Below, piece after piece: positions 34,087-47,066 of a stretch of 64,000 bases of DNA; the first letter of the stretch is position 1, and each line of letters starts with the position of its first letter. The DNA comes from Opisthorchis felineus (Eukaryota > Platyhelminthes > Trematoda > Opisthorchiida > Opisthorchiidae), in contig SJOL01005810.1 of the NCBI GenBank assembly GCA_004794785.1, forward strand, positions 273,128 through 337,127. The letters are read 5' to 3'. A model generated the notes under the pieces. The model was given only the letters and a program-made list of their open reading frames with translations. It did no database searches and was not told where the DNA came from. The translations under genes and the position numbers were made by a program.

Positions 34087-36659
34087 TGACTACTTGTTGT
34101 AGATGCTTTGCGCCGTTTCACCCCTCAGATACCACCAGTCACTCCTCCGTTTTTCCTTTCTTTCGTTTGGCAGAAAATTGCTATCGCTGTCAAGCTAACC
34201 AAACCTTCATTTTCCTATAGATTTTGCAAGTTGACTTCGGTCCTAGGTTACAAACAAGTCCAACACTTACAAGATATGAACAGGCGGGCCAATATAACGG
34301 TAGCGTCCCTACAAATCATTCCTAAACACAGTGTAAAGGACCAAACAAGTGAAGTCTAAACGCCACAGCGGTTACAACGGTTCCGGTCTTGACAGTCCTT
34401 TCTCGGCCTGCACACGATCTGTAAATCCGTCGAAGCGCACACAAATTCGACGACTGGACGGTTGCTATCGTCGCGTTATTGATGAAGTTTGTAGTACCAC
34501 TTTTACGCCAGGCCAGACAGTGCTCTCATACATAAGCCCCTGCTCGTGCAGTCGATATAGTTCAATATACAATAACTAGAAAAGGCCTAAACACGGCAAC
34601 AAACCGCAAAATGATGGCTTTTTTGCTGTAGGCAAACCGGCCATTGTGGAAGCATAGAATACTGGGAGATGTGGGATGTCCGTCTAATAGTATCATAATT
34701 GCCATTCGTGACTGCCTTAGCATATTCGTTTTTCCCTTGGCAACGCATCTTTTAAAAGCGATCGTACTCCTGTCGGAAACAGGCCTGTTCGCCACAGCCA
34801 TTCTAAAACGTATCTGTTTGGAGACCCCCAATATATTTGCACAAGGTCAGAACGAGGAATATGCAAACTCATAGGTACTTTTAGGAACGTTTGTGAAACT
34901 TGGTTGCTTATTTGTTTCAGGCCAGTGCACATATCAAACCACTTCGATGCTCGGATTCCGTTGGATGAGTTAACAGAAAGAATAGATGTTCATCTTCGAT
35001 TGTTCTGAAATAACTCAATTTTCACAGAAACAACCAGGATTAGACTTGGCAAACTATCAGTGATGTTTTTTCTGAATACGATGAAGGAGCATAATAACGT
35101 TTCTCAAAGGTGTTGTGACAACAACCACTGATCAATCTGTGGTTCAGATAATTCCTGTGAATGTTGCATGTCTGTGGCAATTAATTCAGTGCCTAACCGT
35201 ACCCTATAGTTTCGTGACCTCATGTCGCTGGCCCTTTCGTAGGTCAGAAAACTAAACCACAGACTACTCTGTGGACTGAACGATAATACGTGGACGCTAA
35301 AGAAGGTCCGCAAGATAGTAATCCGTATAACCTCTCATGTTTACGCATGACTTTTGTCGTTCTGGTGCAGTGTTTACTAGTCGATTTTACTAGAATTTCG
35401 CTGATTTCAGTCAAACTGTTTCTTCTCTTAGTCTCGTTAACCAGTGAATCATGCATGTCATGCATGCATATTCTGTTCAGACTTGTCTGATGAGGTAAGG
35501 TCTGTTGAATCTGGCTCACCAAATGTCCCTCCTGATTTTCAACTTCTACCATAATGAAATATCGCTGAAAAGAAAGTCATTTCGGGCGAATGCTGAAATC
35601 TATGCACTATTGGAGATTTTCACTTGGAGTAATAAGCACAAAAGGTACTTTTTCATCTCCAACTAACAACCGTACTTTTTGCTACGAGTAGCCGTCTTCG
35701 GATTTGAATGGGCTTTGATGGGGTCTTCGAAGCTTTCTATAGTGAAGCAAGATGAGATGTTTTCAGGCGATAATTTAAGGTTGTAACGCAGGACGACCAT
35801 GGACACCCAGCTCCGCTTTACAAGGTTACCACGAACTTCTAGGTGTGATCATTTGGGCCTCCAATGTGGGTATTCTTGCTTTCACATGCGTATGCCATAG
35901 GCGTATTTTCACCACACATAAGTGCTTGGCTCTGACAGCCATTCAGTGTATCACGTTTTACACAGCAGGTTTGCGCCCAAGGATTTTGGTCCATTCACGG
36001 TTACAAAGTGAGTATGTCTACGTGGAGCTACATTAGTATTCTACAGAGTGGATACCCTAAAAACAAGCCAACCCGTTCGCCCTGACGACGATAAATCTGG
36101 CAACTGTTCTTCCACGTTTAGTCAAATTAAAAGTCGCTGACAAGGCATACACTCTACATTTTTCAAGAAATGATGTGAAACTGCTGCTGTGGAGCACGCA
36201 TTTTCTGTTTTCTTCTGTCTGGCTATAATTTCGACGATCAAGTTGGCGTCAAAATTGGAGGAAGCTTCTGTTCGTCGGCATTTGCGAAATTGCGAGTTTC
36301 CACTTCCTTACCTGTCTCCGTTCCGTCGTTCGCGTATTGACACTGGAACGCCGAAATCAGTTTTTCCCTAAATATCGAATTTCAGACACTTGTAACTTCG
36401 CGAATACAAGTAGCTGTCATAAACTTGCTGACTTCTACAGGAAATGCGAACTCGGCAGGCTATCTACATTTCATCAGAAACCGTTGATCAATTGACTTGC
36501 AACGACACCGAATTCGTGGATTTCGTGCAACAGCTGGGCAGTAAAAACTGTCAAACTCACATAACGAACTGATTCTGATAAACGCATGAAAACAGTTTTT
36601 CGGCCTGTAAATTGAATTAGGCACACGTAAACAGATGATTCACAGCACAGTGGTCAAAC

Positions 36660-37020
36660 ACCGTAGGTCTTTGTCCGTTCGATGGGCGATGGACGGGCTG
36701 GCTGCTACTCTTCCGTTTACAAAGCGCTCGTCGAATTATCGATTCCTGTTGGCTTTAGCTATTGTCACGCGCTGCAACGCTATTCATTCCAAATGAGCCG
36801 AAGTCATCGCTTATCGGCTCAGTCTGACAGTGTGAGTGTTCTCCTACCCGCGGGTTGTATTGAGCAAAGTCTTGGCCGATACTGTGAGAACAGTGGCAGG
36901 ACGGCACAAGGCGACTACATGGAAAGCCCAACTAACGCGCCATCTGCCCCGGTTCTGACCGACCAGCAACGGTGGATTGCAATAGCACCCTGTGATAACC
37001 CTGTAACTTTGGTATTGTAG
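36660..37020 (+). other. Unidentified GC-richer block with a 112-codon frame
   Basis: The open frame 36682-37020 stands out by its composition from the surrounding intron. The product has no domain that I recognise (it ends DQQRWIAIAPCDNPVTLVL). There is no clear acceptor or donor at its ends. It may be a repeat or a chance frame in GC-rich DNA. Confidence 0.2.
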
Positions 37021-39432
37021 ACATTATAAACCATCCTCTCGTTGTGCCCCAAAATCAGTGAAGGTCAGCGCCAATTAAGGTGTAGTCTCTGCACGGACCT
37101 TCACAACCTCTGGCGATCGGGTTCTAGAAAACGTCCAGTTGTTGAGTTGTGTGCTTGGCCACACGAACGCTAAATCGACCATTCCCACTACTTTACTCAT
37201 GGACCTACCCAGGAGATACTTCAGCCAATCTTTCACCCTAGAGTTATATGGTCGCATCTCGTCAGGCTGTGATCTCACTGGCCTCCACCATCACCATCCT
37301 TGGCGAACCATGAACTTACTTATGTCGCGGCTCAATGAATGGAGACACTCCTCCCATTGACTAAGGAGCACCAACTTAAAAAGATAGACGTCAGTTGTCG
37401 CTGTTTTGGTCTCGATTTTTTGTATTCCGCGGTGCTTGGAGTGTAAACCGTTGACCATTGAACTATTGGCTTAAGACGGAAAGTTGTCTGTTAACTTCTT
37501 GACTAGGTTGCATAGCATCCTCAGAGTTAGTATGATAATCCTAACACATTGGATTTTGACCGTGGGCAGTACGTCTCTCGTACCTGCATGAAAGCACGGA
37601 ATTAGCACGCGAGATATATATTTCCGTACCTTGCTGTTCAGACACTTGGATTCGTTACTTTCGTGTATCCTCATAGGTAACACCGCCCCAACTCGTAAAA
37701 GGCTTCCGTGGTTTGGCACTACTAGCCATGATTTGAATTGCAGATTTTTCTCCCTGTTTTTCACCTGCAATATACTCTCTGTGTTTTATCGGTATGGAAG
37801 TACGTTGTATTGGATTATTTTGCACTGCAATTTGTTTCTTATTTCATTTTATCTGCGTGTAAATGTCCCGCTTTGGGCTTCTGGACATTCCGGAGTGTTA
37901 AGCGTACACTTTCTCTAGAAGTGACGGTCTGCCACACTGCTGTACGTACATGCAATCATTAGCTAGCCGTATGTATACCATGGCTGCGTCATATGATTTA
38001 AGGATGCATTTTTTGTTTCAACTGTTTAGTTGTTCCCAAATGATTCGACAATTATAGGCCATCAGTTGGACATGCGGTTGCTTTTAGAGCTGCACCATAC
38101 AATTCATCTTTGAGTTCACACTGGTTAAAAGCCGTCCAGTTGGTTGCACAGGCAAATCATGAGAAATCAATATCTATTATGCGCGGGTGTTGCCCGGCGA
38201 ATTTTGATGTGGCAGCTAAATCAGAGAACAAATACCGGCCCATGCTTAGACCAGGTAGACCAAAAGGTTGTTTTGGACAATCTGGGCCCGAAAAGGATCA
38301 GCAGTTCGCACTATTTGTATAAGCCGATATTTGCCCAGTGTACTCTTCTGTGGGCCTTCTGTTTGAAGAAGATTGGTTAGTCAAGTGAGTTATAACCAAA
38401 GGAATTTGTTCTTATGCCAGGACTTCTCTCCAAAGGTGATCCCTCTAAAGGAGGACTACCGTTATTTCTCCCCCCTGGAAGGTAGATACTGTTCAACGTC
38501 CGGCATGCAGACTTCGCTCACTGACAGTTAACCTTATAGGATGCAGCTGGAGTTACACCATGGTTATTGTTCCTCTTGCTGGATGGGAGTTTGACAATCG
38601 GATTTGCCTTTCGATGTATTCCTCAAACCTAAAGAGTTTCACTGTAAGCGTGATAAGATCTTCACCTAACACGAACAAGCAACTGCACCTAGCACGGTTT
38701 ACCGTACTTACAACTATCCGGGCTGTTTTGCGAAGCGGGGATTCCGCAGGTGAAAGATTGAACTCTTGCTAAGGCCGACCAGATTCCGAGCCCATTAGTC
38801 TGAACCGTACAAATATCATTTACTGGGAATACGCAGAAAACATTAGGTTCCTTCGAAACTACTCAGCCAAACATTCAAATGCCTTAACCACACATTCTCG
38901 TACGATCATTTGATCATTTTCAGCAGATAACAGCCTTAATATTCACACTGAACTGCTGACAAATTTGCGTTGGAACTCGTTTGCGACCTTGTTGCTTATA
39001 CACAGGTTATTTGTGACCATGTTTGACTTGGGCACATCAGGCAAGCTTTTGATATCGGTTAAGACTAAGGTGACATATGCAAAGAACCCGTGTTCGCTTT
39101 GCTATTGAAGCGGACGGTTTGTTGCATGATCACCGATCTGTCATTTCATTAGGAAGCATCCAAGAGTTTTCCACTCGCCAGAAGTTGTGCAGGATGATTG
39201 CTGGAAATTCACCGGCAACTCATTACATTTGAAGCTCGTGAAGTAGGCGTATTCGCCCAGTTCCAATTAATGTTCTCCCTTAATTGAACACCAAGGTGCA
39301 CATATGTGTGCATATTAAATTCTCAAACACACGAGCTTCAGATTGTCGAATTAAGCTATTGTTTATCGTGCTTTCCCGATAGTCGCCAGATTAGTCCCAA
39401 CAGTTTTTCTCTCCTAATCAGTCTCCTTGCAG

Positions 39433-39864
39433 TTGTGAGATTCAATTAAACAAGTTTTTCTACTCTATGTACGCTCACTCAAACCGTGGAGAATTTAAAT
39501 CCACCCTTTTGATATCCATCCTGAGTTCGGCAGGAGCCATCCCTGAGAATAATATTGCAACCCACACTTACCGGAAACTTTTTGACGTGCTGTGTCATTG
39601 TTACGTCGCTTACAGTTTATTTTTGTCGGTAGTAAAGGCTTACGGACCGTTCTATCGTTCTTTCCTGATCAAGACGTCCAGAACCAAACCACTTGAGCTT
39701 TTTACACCGGATGTAGACCAAGATGGTGAAGAAGCTGGTAAAATCTGTCTGAGCAGCAACGTACCAAAGCGACAAGCTCCACTACGAGTTGGTGGGAATA
39801 TTCCTTTCAGTTCTGCCCTCAGAAACGAGGTTTTTTTGGTTGTAATTGGTGGCAGCCATCCCTA
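39433..39864 (+). CDS. Weak candidate exon (unidentified)
   Basis: A good acceptor (TTTTTCTCTCC..CTCCTTGCAG) ends at 39432. From there one frame stays open for about 143 codons to a stop at 39863. No family is recognised, and frames of this length occur by chance in a 64-kb window. As a terminal exon it would need a poly(A) signal, and no AATAAA is seen shortly after. If real, it is an alternative 3' end or a nested gene within the KLF intron. Confidence 0.15.
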
Positions 39865-40286
39865 GTGAGAAAAATATCAATCTTCTTAGGTTGACGCTAA
39901 ATTCGAACGCAAAATGACCACGAAATGTATTCGTGCAATAGTTTAATTTTGGAAGTCATTTAGGTTCTGCAGATGTCGGCAGACCATGTCTTTAGGGCTC
40001 CTTTTCACTCTGTGCCCATATTCCTATGATGTATTTAATATCAATCACACATCCAGGGGCCTAGATATCACACCCATTCGTTGCGAATTGCCTGCATATT
40101 TATCCAGTCCATTAGTATATTATGCCACAGCCGTTCTGGTTCACACTTCTCATACACTTGGAATGAATAAAATGTTTTGACTATTTCGCATGAAGTAGCA
40201 CAACGAATTTTGTTGAATATCACTTCATTTTAGCCCTTTGATTCTTAACCACGGATGAAGCTTACATGTGACTTCACGTAAAGCAA

Positions 40287-40322
40287 GTTAAGTGAGTTAA
40301 GTAAGTTAAGTAAGTTAAGTAA
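40287..40322. repeat. Short tandem repeat, 9 bp x 4
   Basis: Four units of GTTAAGTRA, three of them identical. Confidence 0.9.
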
Positions 40323-42139
40323 AGCCAAGTTACACCTGCATTTGTTGACAAAGGTCACGAGTACAGTGGAACTCTAATGGTTAGGACAAGGTGCGTTTCC
40401 AACTAAAACGCCAAAAAATTGTGAGTTATCCACAGGAATTTTCCAAAGAATTCAGTTGGACTTTTCTCCAACGTCGCCCCCATTGTCAAGAACTTATATT
40501 TACCAAAAATAAAGGATTTCTGATTCAGGAAGTATAGTGTCACAACGCTCAACGCATACTTAGTCCTTCCACCCTTGAATACTGGACTTCGTCTCGTCAT
40601 CGATGGGCTGAATAGTGGACAACCATGTCAAACTATGTCACTTCTGTGTGACACGACAGCGCACGCGCTTTTCGTAGAGTAACTAAAAGAGGCGATTGTG
40701 TGGAACCTCGCCACTAGCCATATTCAGCTATTTATTCAGACGTCCGAATGTATGTTTTATGTCGACAATGTTCTTTCAGATGGAGGTTGACGTAACAAAC
40801 AGTGGATTGCTTTGACGACTGGAATTTATGTTCCGGTTATTGCAACTAGTCCTAAACAACTAATCCCCATGTCTAACATCTCATCAGTAATCAGCAAACC
40901 GATCCAGGTGTTTTTGCGGAAAATTGTCGGGGTACGAAATGTTAATAGGTCACATATGCGCTTTCAACAAATGGTGGAAAGATAAAATTGCTTTCGATAT
41001 CGTCATTTCAAACCGTTATCAGTAATTGACACCAACAACTCTCTAGCCGTCTGTTTTTCACTGGACTGGGCATAATGATTCAGGTGAACTGTTGCGGAAG
41101 ATCAAGAGTCGTTTGAAAATTGCTCACGGAGCACCTAGGCTCCTGTTCTGTATGTAACATAACAGGGTTCAAAAACACAGAAACTGCTGTTAGCGAGTCG
41201 TCAGCAGTTGACCGCTCTCATTCTTGTACAGATGTACCTCTCCCTGCATTTATGAATCATATCAGCTGTAGATAAAGACAAATCTACTGTTAGATACGAT
41301 TTTCCTAAATTTCAATCTAGGCCATTTGAAAAAGAAGTTTCTCTCATGAAAAATCAATGTAACACACGCGGTCATCCCAAATGGAATGATATACTCAGGA
41401 CGCCCAATTCCAGGACTGTTGCTATGCTGCTTCTGGAACGGTCAACCGGATATGAAGTTGGGAGAAGTTCTTCTAAGTTTTTGAACACAAGCACCTCGCT
41501 CCACCGTTCGACCTGACTTACATCTCCAGGCGGTGTGTGCTCCGTTTCCTGTCATCTTATGGCTCTCAGGCTAGGGTTCTCACAAGGTAATGAAAGGTGC
41601 AGCTCTGTAGTATACCATTACTGTTGCCAAAACTAAGAAAACTCTGTAGCGGAAAGTGCTGTGTTCGCTTTAACCAATCGATTCTTTATTTGATTCGTAG
41701 TCGTCTGCCTAAAGTTACTCAATCGCAACCACTTCCTATGTCTTGTCAATGCACGATCGTTAACCCGACTAGCTTGTGTACTCTCCTCTGACAACACAGC
41801 CTGTCGTTCTGGTCGCAATGCAATGCCGGTTTCAGTCAAATTCAGTCTGTCCTCTCGTGTCTTGAAAAAAGGACGCAAAAAATACACCAAACGGGCAAGC
41901 TCCAAAACAATGTTCACAGCCTGCAATCCTCTGGAATGTCCACTTTCAGACGTCCCCATAGGCGCCCAATAGGAAAACTTCCTTAGATTCAAATTTATTT
42001 TAGGATCTAGCCAAATGTTTACTGTTAAAATTCACATTAATCACCATGTTATTTTTATGATAACATGAAGTACGGAACTGTTGGCCTGTGAATGGGCACC
42101 GAGTTTAACCATTTGACTATCGGCACACTCAACCAAACT

Positions 42140-42355
42140 TACCGCTTAGATCCAAAGTGCCCGAAAGCCAGTGCGTAGTTTATGGGGTGCAAGCCGAAAC
42201 ATCCAACTACCCACGAAGATGTCATGTGGATGGCTTCTGCCCTTGGTGCAGTGGTATCCCAACGACCCAAGTTGCGGCTTGTCTCATGGCGAGATTTAAA
42301 AACCTCCTTCCTCTGTATTTTCAAGTAGTTCAGGTTGTCCGAATTCATCTCTGGC
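42140..42355 (+). repeat. Unnamed interspersed repeat, copy 1
   Basis: It shares ATGGCGAGATT (about 42287) and, 50-60 bases later, AGGTTGTCCGA followed by ATTCAT and CTGG with the block at 46.8-47.1 kb, in the same order and orientation. GGTGCAGT upstream is also shared. The match is patchy, as for an old repeat. Confidence 0.4.
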
Positions 42356-45300
42356 TAGAGAGTAGGAGTGATTGCTCGTAACAGAGTTTTCGACGCGTTT
42401 GCTGGTCCTGTCCATTCACTCGCAATATACTGTGGCACCGTTTAACACCTCTAAGACCGTAATCAGAGGAGGATTCGGCAAAACGCAGAATCTTGTCACG
42501 TTGGGCTAATTTTCTTTTTTTCTCAGTTCAGCCGGTGTAGAACATCCAAGACTGATTGCCAAAATAAGCTGATGAATGCCTTTCTGTTATGGTTGGCTGT
42601 ACAGGTCGTTGGTTTGGTTGCTGAGAGGAGCAGTTAAATATGGGAACTAGGTAGAATGTCAACTTTTTTCAACGAGGTTTGGTGGTGTTTTGGCTATGTG
42701 ATTCTCGTACTCGCCGTCTTTTATATCACAATGGTTTGTGGTTTGGGGAGATCGTGCAAAAAAGCTGGTTTGGTTGGCGATTTATTGCGTGACTGAATAC
42801 TTTCACGAGAAGTAGTATTGCGACTGACCGTAGCCCTGATGATTTGTCAGTAGTCGAAAGAAGTCGATGGATGGTCAATATTGAGGCACTCCACACTCGG
42901 CCACGAGTTGTCTTTCTGTTTTGCGAAGCCTGTTGCGAAAGTGTGCATGGCACTTGGTACTCGCCAGATCCTCCGAAAGGATTGTAGTAGTCTGACTTTG
43001 TTCAGATCCAGTGCATGGGCTAGACCGATTATATAGGTCATACACATTAACAAGGTAGGCGACTGCCGATCTTGCTCTCGTAATATTTTTTCGTCTATTT
43101 ATTTAGGCAATCCAAAGACAACTGATCAATCCAACTGGATCCTACATATACAGCTTATGCGAGTGTTATTGATAGTCTACATAAGATCACCTGATTAGAA
43201 TGTACTTTACTCGCCCTAGCAGTGATGTGAACCTCTTGTCTCACTCATTGTCATTTTCATCACCCAACCTTTCTTGCTTGCAAATGCACGAAGAGACGCA
43301 GTCTGGAGTTCATGTCTTTTCTGTAAATTAACTTGATATTTCGCGCCCCGCCTGGGGAAAGCTACTTCCACGTCAATAAAAGGGTCAGGGCTCTATAAGA
43401 GAACCATACTCGGGGAGCGCGCACCAAACTAGTTCCAGTCTGGGGATGATCCTTCTAGCTGGGTGCACACATCCATGAAGGGCAAACCCTCGCAATATTT
43501 TGGCTGACTTTGTACCTACGGTAGTTCGGTCGTTAGTTTTGCTAAAGGATGGTTCCTATACACCTGGCACATGAATACACTGGCGTTTAAAGACAAACCT
43601 TCTACACAGACGTAGTCTCCACACGGAGCACTCTATTCCCCGTACTCGTGAAGTTCCCTTTGAGGTAACCTGAGAACACTATGTCGATTGCTTGATGTTT
43701 CTGATGTCATAATGCTACCAGTGGCTCTCGGGAAAATACAGCACCTGAAGCCAAACCAGTTCGTGAACCCAGAACGACCACGTCGTTAGTTGCCAACGAG
43801 ATCCGTCCGAAAGCATTGCATGCATGTATAGGAAAGTTACTGACTTTTCACCTTGAATTTTTCTGATGATACAAACAAAATCTTGCATGTATAAACCTCA
43901 CCGTTCTGGCCTGGCATTGATTTGCGTACACCCTGGTACGTTCAACAGTAGTTAAATTGGACGACAGATTTTATCGGTTGGTACTATGCAAATCGATGTA
44001 GTAACCCCCTCGTAGACCTCGCAGAACTATCTTGACGACCACACATTGGTGAGTCCAACCCGCCACGCCATGACTGACCTGCTATGTCATCTTCGCAAGC
44101 TATGGTCCTAACGTCCTGGGATTACTGTGCTAGCCAAGCCCTGATTCTCGCATCATCTTGAGATCTCGTGCGCTTGTGTGGGAAGATTGTCACGATCTTA
44201 CAAGCAAAATGGTGATCAGTGGCGGGATACCGTGCACTGTTTCGTTTGGATGAGCCATCCTGATTCGGGGCTGCGCTCGATATGATTGTATGAGCATATC
44301 GTGCCACTCTGATAACAGGGGAAACGTGCATGGCTGACTGTTTTCCTTTAGACGACGCTTACGGTGAGCTGATGTACAAGCGGATTTAACTGATATGAAC
44401 GATTACGCTAAGATGTCACCAATTTTGGGGTCATACAAATAGTTTAGATAGGCAGATTGCAACCGGACATCGTAAGATGAAAACCCCAGTATTCAACACA
44501 GTATGGTGTAATCCCATCCATCCCCTATGAAATGTCTTTTTGGCTCCTCGGAATTTGCACAGTGGCGGTTTCGACTGGACTGATTTGAATAAACTATCAC
44601 CCATGTGCAAGTGGGCAAAGAGTTTGTTTTGTGGTTTGTTTGTGTTTTTTTTTCATGCATCGTAGCTGCGGAATTTAGGTCTCAGGTAAGACGAAACTTG
44701 CTGTTGTTCCCTATTTCAACAAATCACAAGTTCGGTGTAGATTTTGCTGATCACGTGCTGAGGAAATCCAACACTTGCTATGCAACAAGCCCTAGTTCTA
44801 TTGGTTTGAAACTATGCATATTTGGATCTACTAGAAGAAGGTTTCGGATGCTTTGATTACCAGAAATGGGTTCTGATGTTACTCATCCCGCCACAAGTTG
44901 ACTGATACTTTACAGTCGTTCTGGGACAAAGTGAGATGATATGGCTCATTTACATATCCCCTGGTTGTCGCAAGCGAACTACCAGTAGTTGTGGACATTG
45001 TGAACTAAGTTATTGTCAGAGCTTAACGCTATTACTAACTTTCTCCTCTGCGAGGTTTGCTCGTGCGTGCTCATGTGTTCACATGCATATGTCTGTCTAT
45101 GGTCAATTGAAATTAAGCAAACGGAAGGATTTGTGGAAAGTTTGTGGCTATTCTCGAGCGCCTCTTAGATTGTATTGCTTATGACACTGCTTTTTATTCA
45201 CTCTGTGGTAAAAGCGGAGTAACTTCAATTAATTTATCGTAAGAAGTGATGAAAAATAACTCATTCTCCGATCGTTTCAAAACGGTTCTACGCATCGCCA

Positions 45301-46819
45301 TAGTTGTGGAGAGCCTGACTTGTTGCTTCGCGTTACCTGTAGTTTAACTACGGGCATTCGCCGTTCAGGTATGCAGTGCAGTTTGGCCGCAGTGATCATA
45401 GTTGGATCAACGTTTTCCGGTCTTTTAATTATTAAGAAGTTGTGTAGGGCACACTCATATGGATGAAAGCAATTTCGGGCTGTATACTATATGATACAGA
45501 TTCGCCCTACACACTGCTTCTGCTTCTTGGCCAGCCTGCCTGAGTGAGAGACCCTAATGCAACTCGCGGCCTCCCTTGCTTTTCCTCCCAAACCATTTGG
45601 GTTTGAATCATCCTGTCACCTACATTGCGTGAATCAATGGAATGCAGCAAACCTTGTTCTATTTTCACCCAACTCAGTTACTAAGGAAAAACTCTGAGTG
45701 AATGAAAAATCCACTCATCTTTCATCATCTAGGTAACAGAGTGGTTTTCCCAATCAAATATGGAGCTCAGTGAGCTTGTGAGTGCTTCTATTAACCTTCG
45801 ACGACCTTGAAGAGCTGTAGGAATGGTGACAGACGACAAACATGAGGTCAGTACTGGTGTAACGGTGGATACTACTGATGAGGCATGCGAGTAGTATGTG
45901 TCTTCTCGTAACTCCGCCTTGATCTAATGGAAGGTGGGATTTATTACGGAATTTGTGAAACTGCTTTGCAGCATTCGTTTGCAATTGCGTGATAGTCAAT
46001 GAATATCCAGGAGAGTTCAATAAGACGCGTTCAAGAAGAAGACGGATATTCAGTTTTTAAAAACAGTGTGCATATGAGAGTTTGACTTTCCTGTCCAATA
46101 GTCTGTAACCGTATGGTTGGTGTTTTCTAATAAACAACTCCGCGACGAAGGGCTTTCCTCTTTACGCTGGTAGCAAACTGTACCGTCATGTACGGGGAAA
46201 CCAACACAATCCGTGTCCCGAGCCTTGGGAGATTTCTAAAAAACGTAGAGCCGCACCTTGAGCATCTGATGCACGAGTACTTCTGTCAAAAGCAGTAAAA
46301 GGCGTATGGGTGTATAAGCCTACTTCCATCTTTAAAGTATGCTCATATATTACTTGCAGTAGTCGGGGATGAGGAAACAAGTAAATTGGATAGATTTGTG
46401 GTAACACCACAAGCTGAAATTTAATTAAAATTTTCGCATTATGTGGCTGGGATGTCGCAGCGTTTACTTGATAATTCACCCAACTTTATACGCGTTGTTT
46501 TTCGTGTTTCTTGCTGTAGAGTCTAATGGGAGTTCTTCGCCCAGAAAGCATGTTGCTTCTGTTGTAACAATTAATCTAAGGACTCACAGCTCTAACCTTG
46601 ATGCGTTCAGGGGCACATCATAATTTGAGTCATCATTCCACCATCACAAGAGCCTTGCACACGTGCTCACATTTTCTTTCACTGTTCACTGTTGCTACTT
46701 AAAAGCCTATCCTGCAAACCTCTCAAATATTAATTTCCCCTACTGCTAAAGTCGAATGATCTCAGAACACGGATAGGTCGACTCAGGTCACATACCCGAG
46801 GAGACTGTTTGTGGCATGG

Positions 46820-47066
46820 TCTCAGCCAGGCCTACAAATTTAAATTTTTCAGAGAGACACCGTACTAAGCTGAATGCCGATATCTACGTTGTCGAATTTC
46901 AGATGAAAGATGGTGCAGTCGCTCAGTGTTCACTGCAGTTGGCTAGATTGGTCGACGAAGCATCTGGTATTCCGATACTTCTTATGGCGAGATTATGAAA
47001 TAACCATCGAATCCCTGGATAGAAATAGCAACTAGGTTGTCCGATTAAAATTCATTTCGTGGATCT
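46820..47066 (+). repeat. Unnamed interspersed repeat, copy 2
   Basis: The partner of the block at 42.1-42.4 kb: GGTGCAGT (about 46913), ATGGCGAGATT (about 46984), AGGTTGTCCGA (about 47034) and AATTCATTTCGTGG. A 60-codon frame here ends within the shared segment and is not taken as a gene. Confidence 0.4.

Noticed and set aside
35486..35512. CTGATGAGGTAAGG as a possible hammerhead core
   Set aside because: No GAAA follows at a suitable distance.
39113..39124. GGTTTGTTGCATG-like stretch resembling the end of a schistosome spliced leader
   Set aside because: Only about ten bases match, and neither the rest of the leader nor a donor site follows.
44605..44687. Signal-peptide-like start followed by CAG|GTAAGA
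   Set aside because: The frame starts with GTG. The nearby ATG (44603) is in another frame that soon stops. An alternative 20-base exon would not keep frame.
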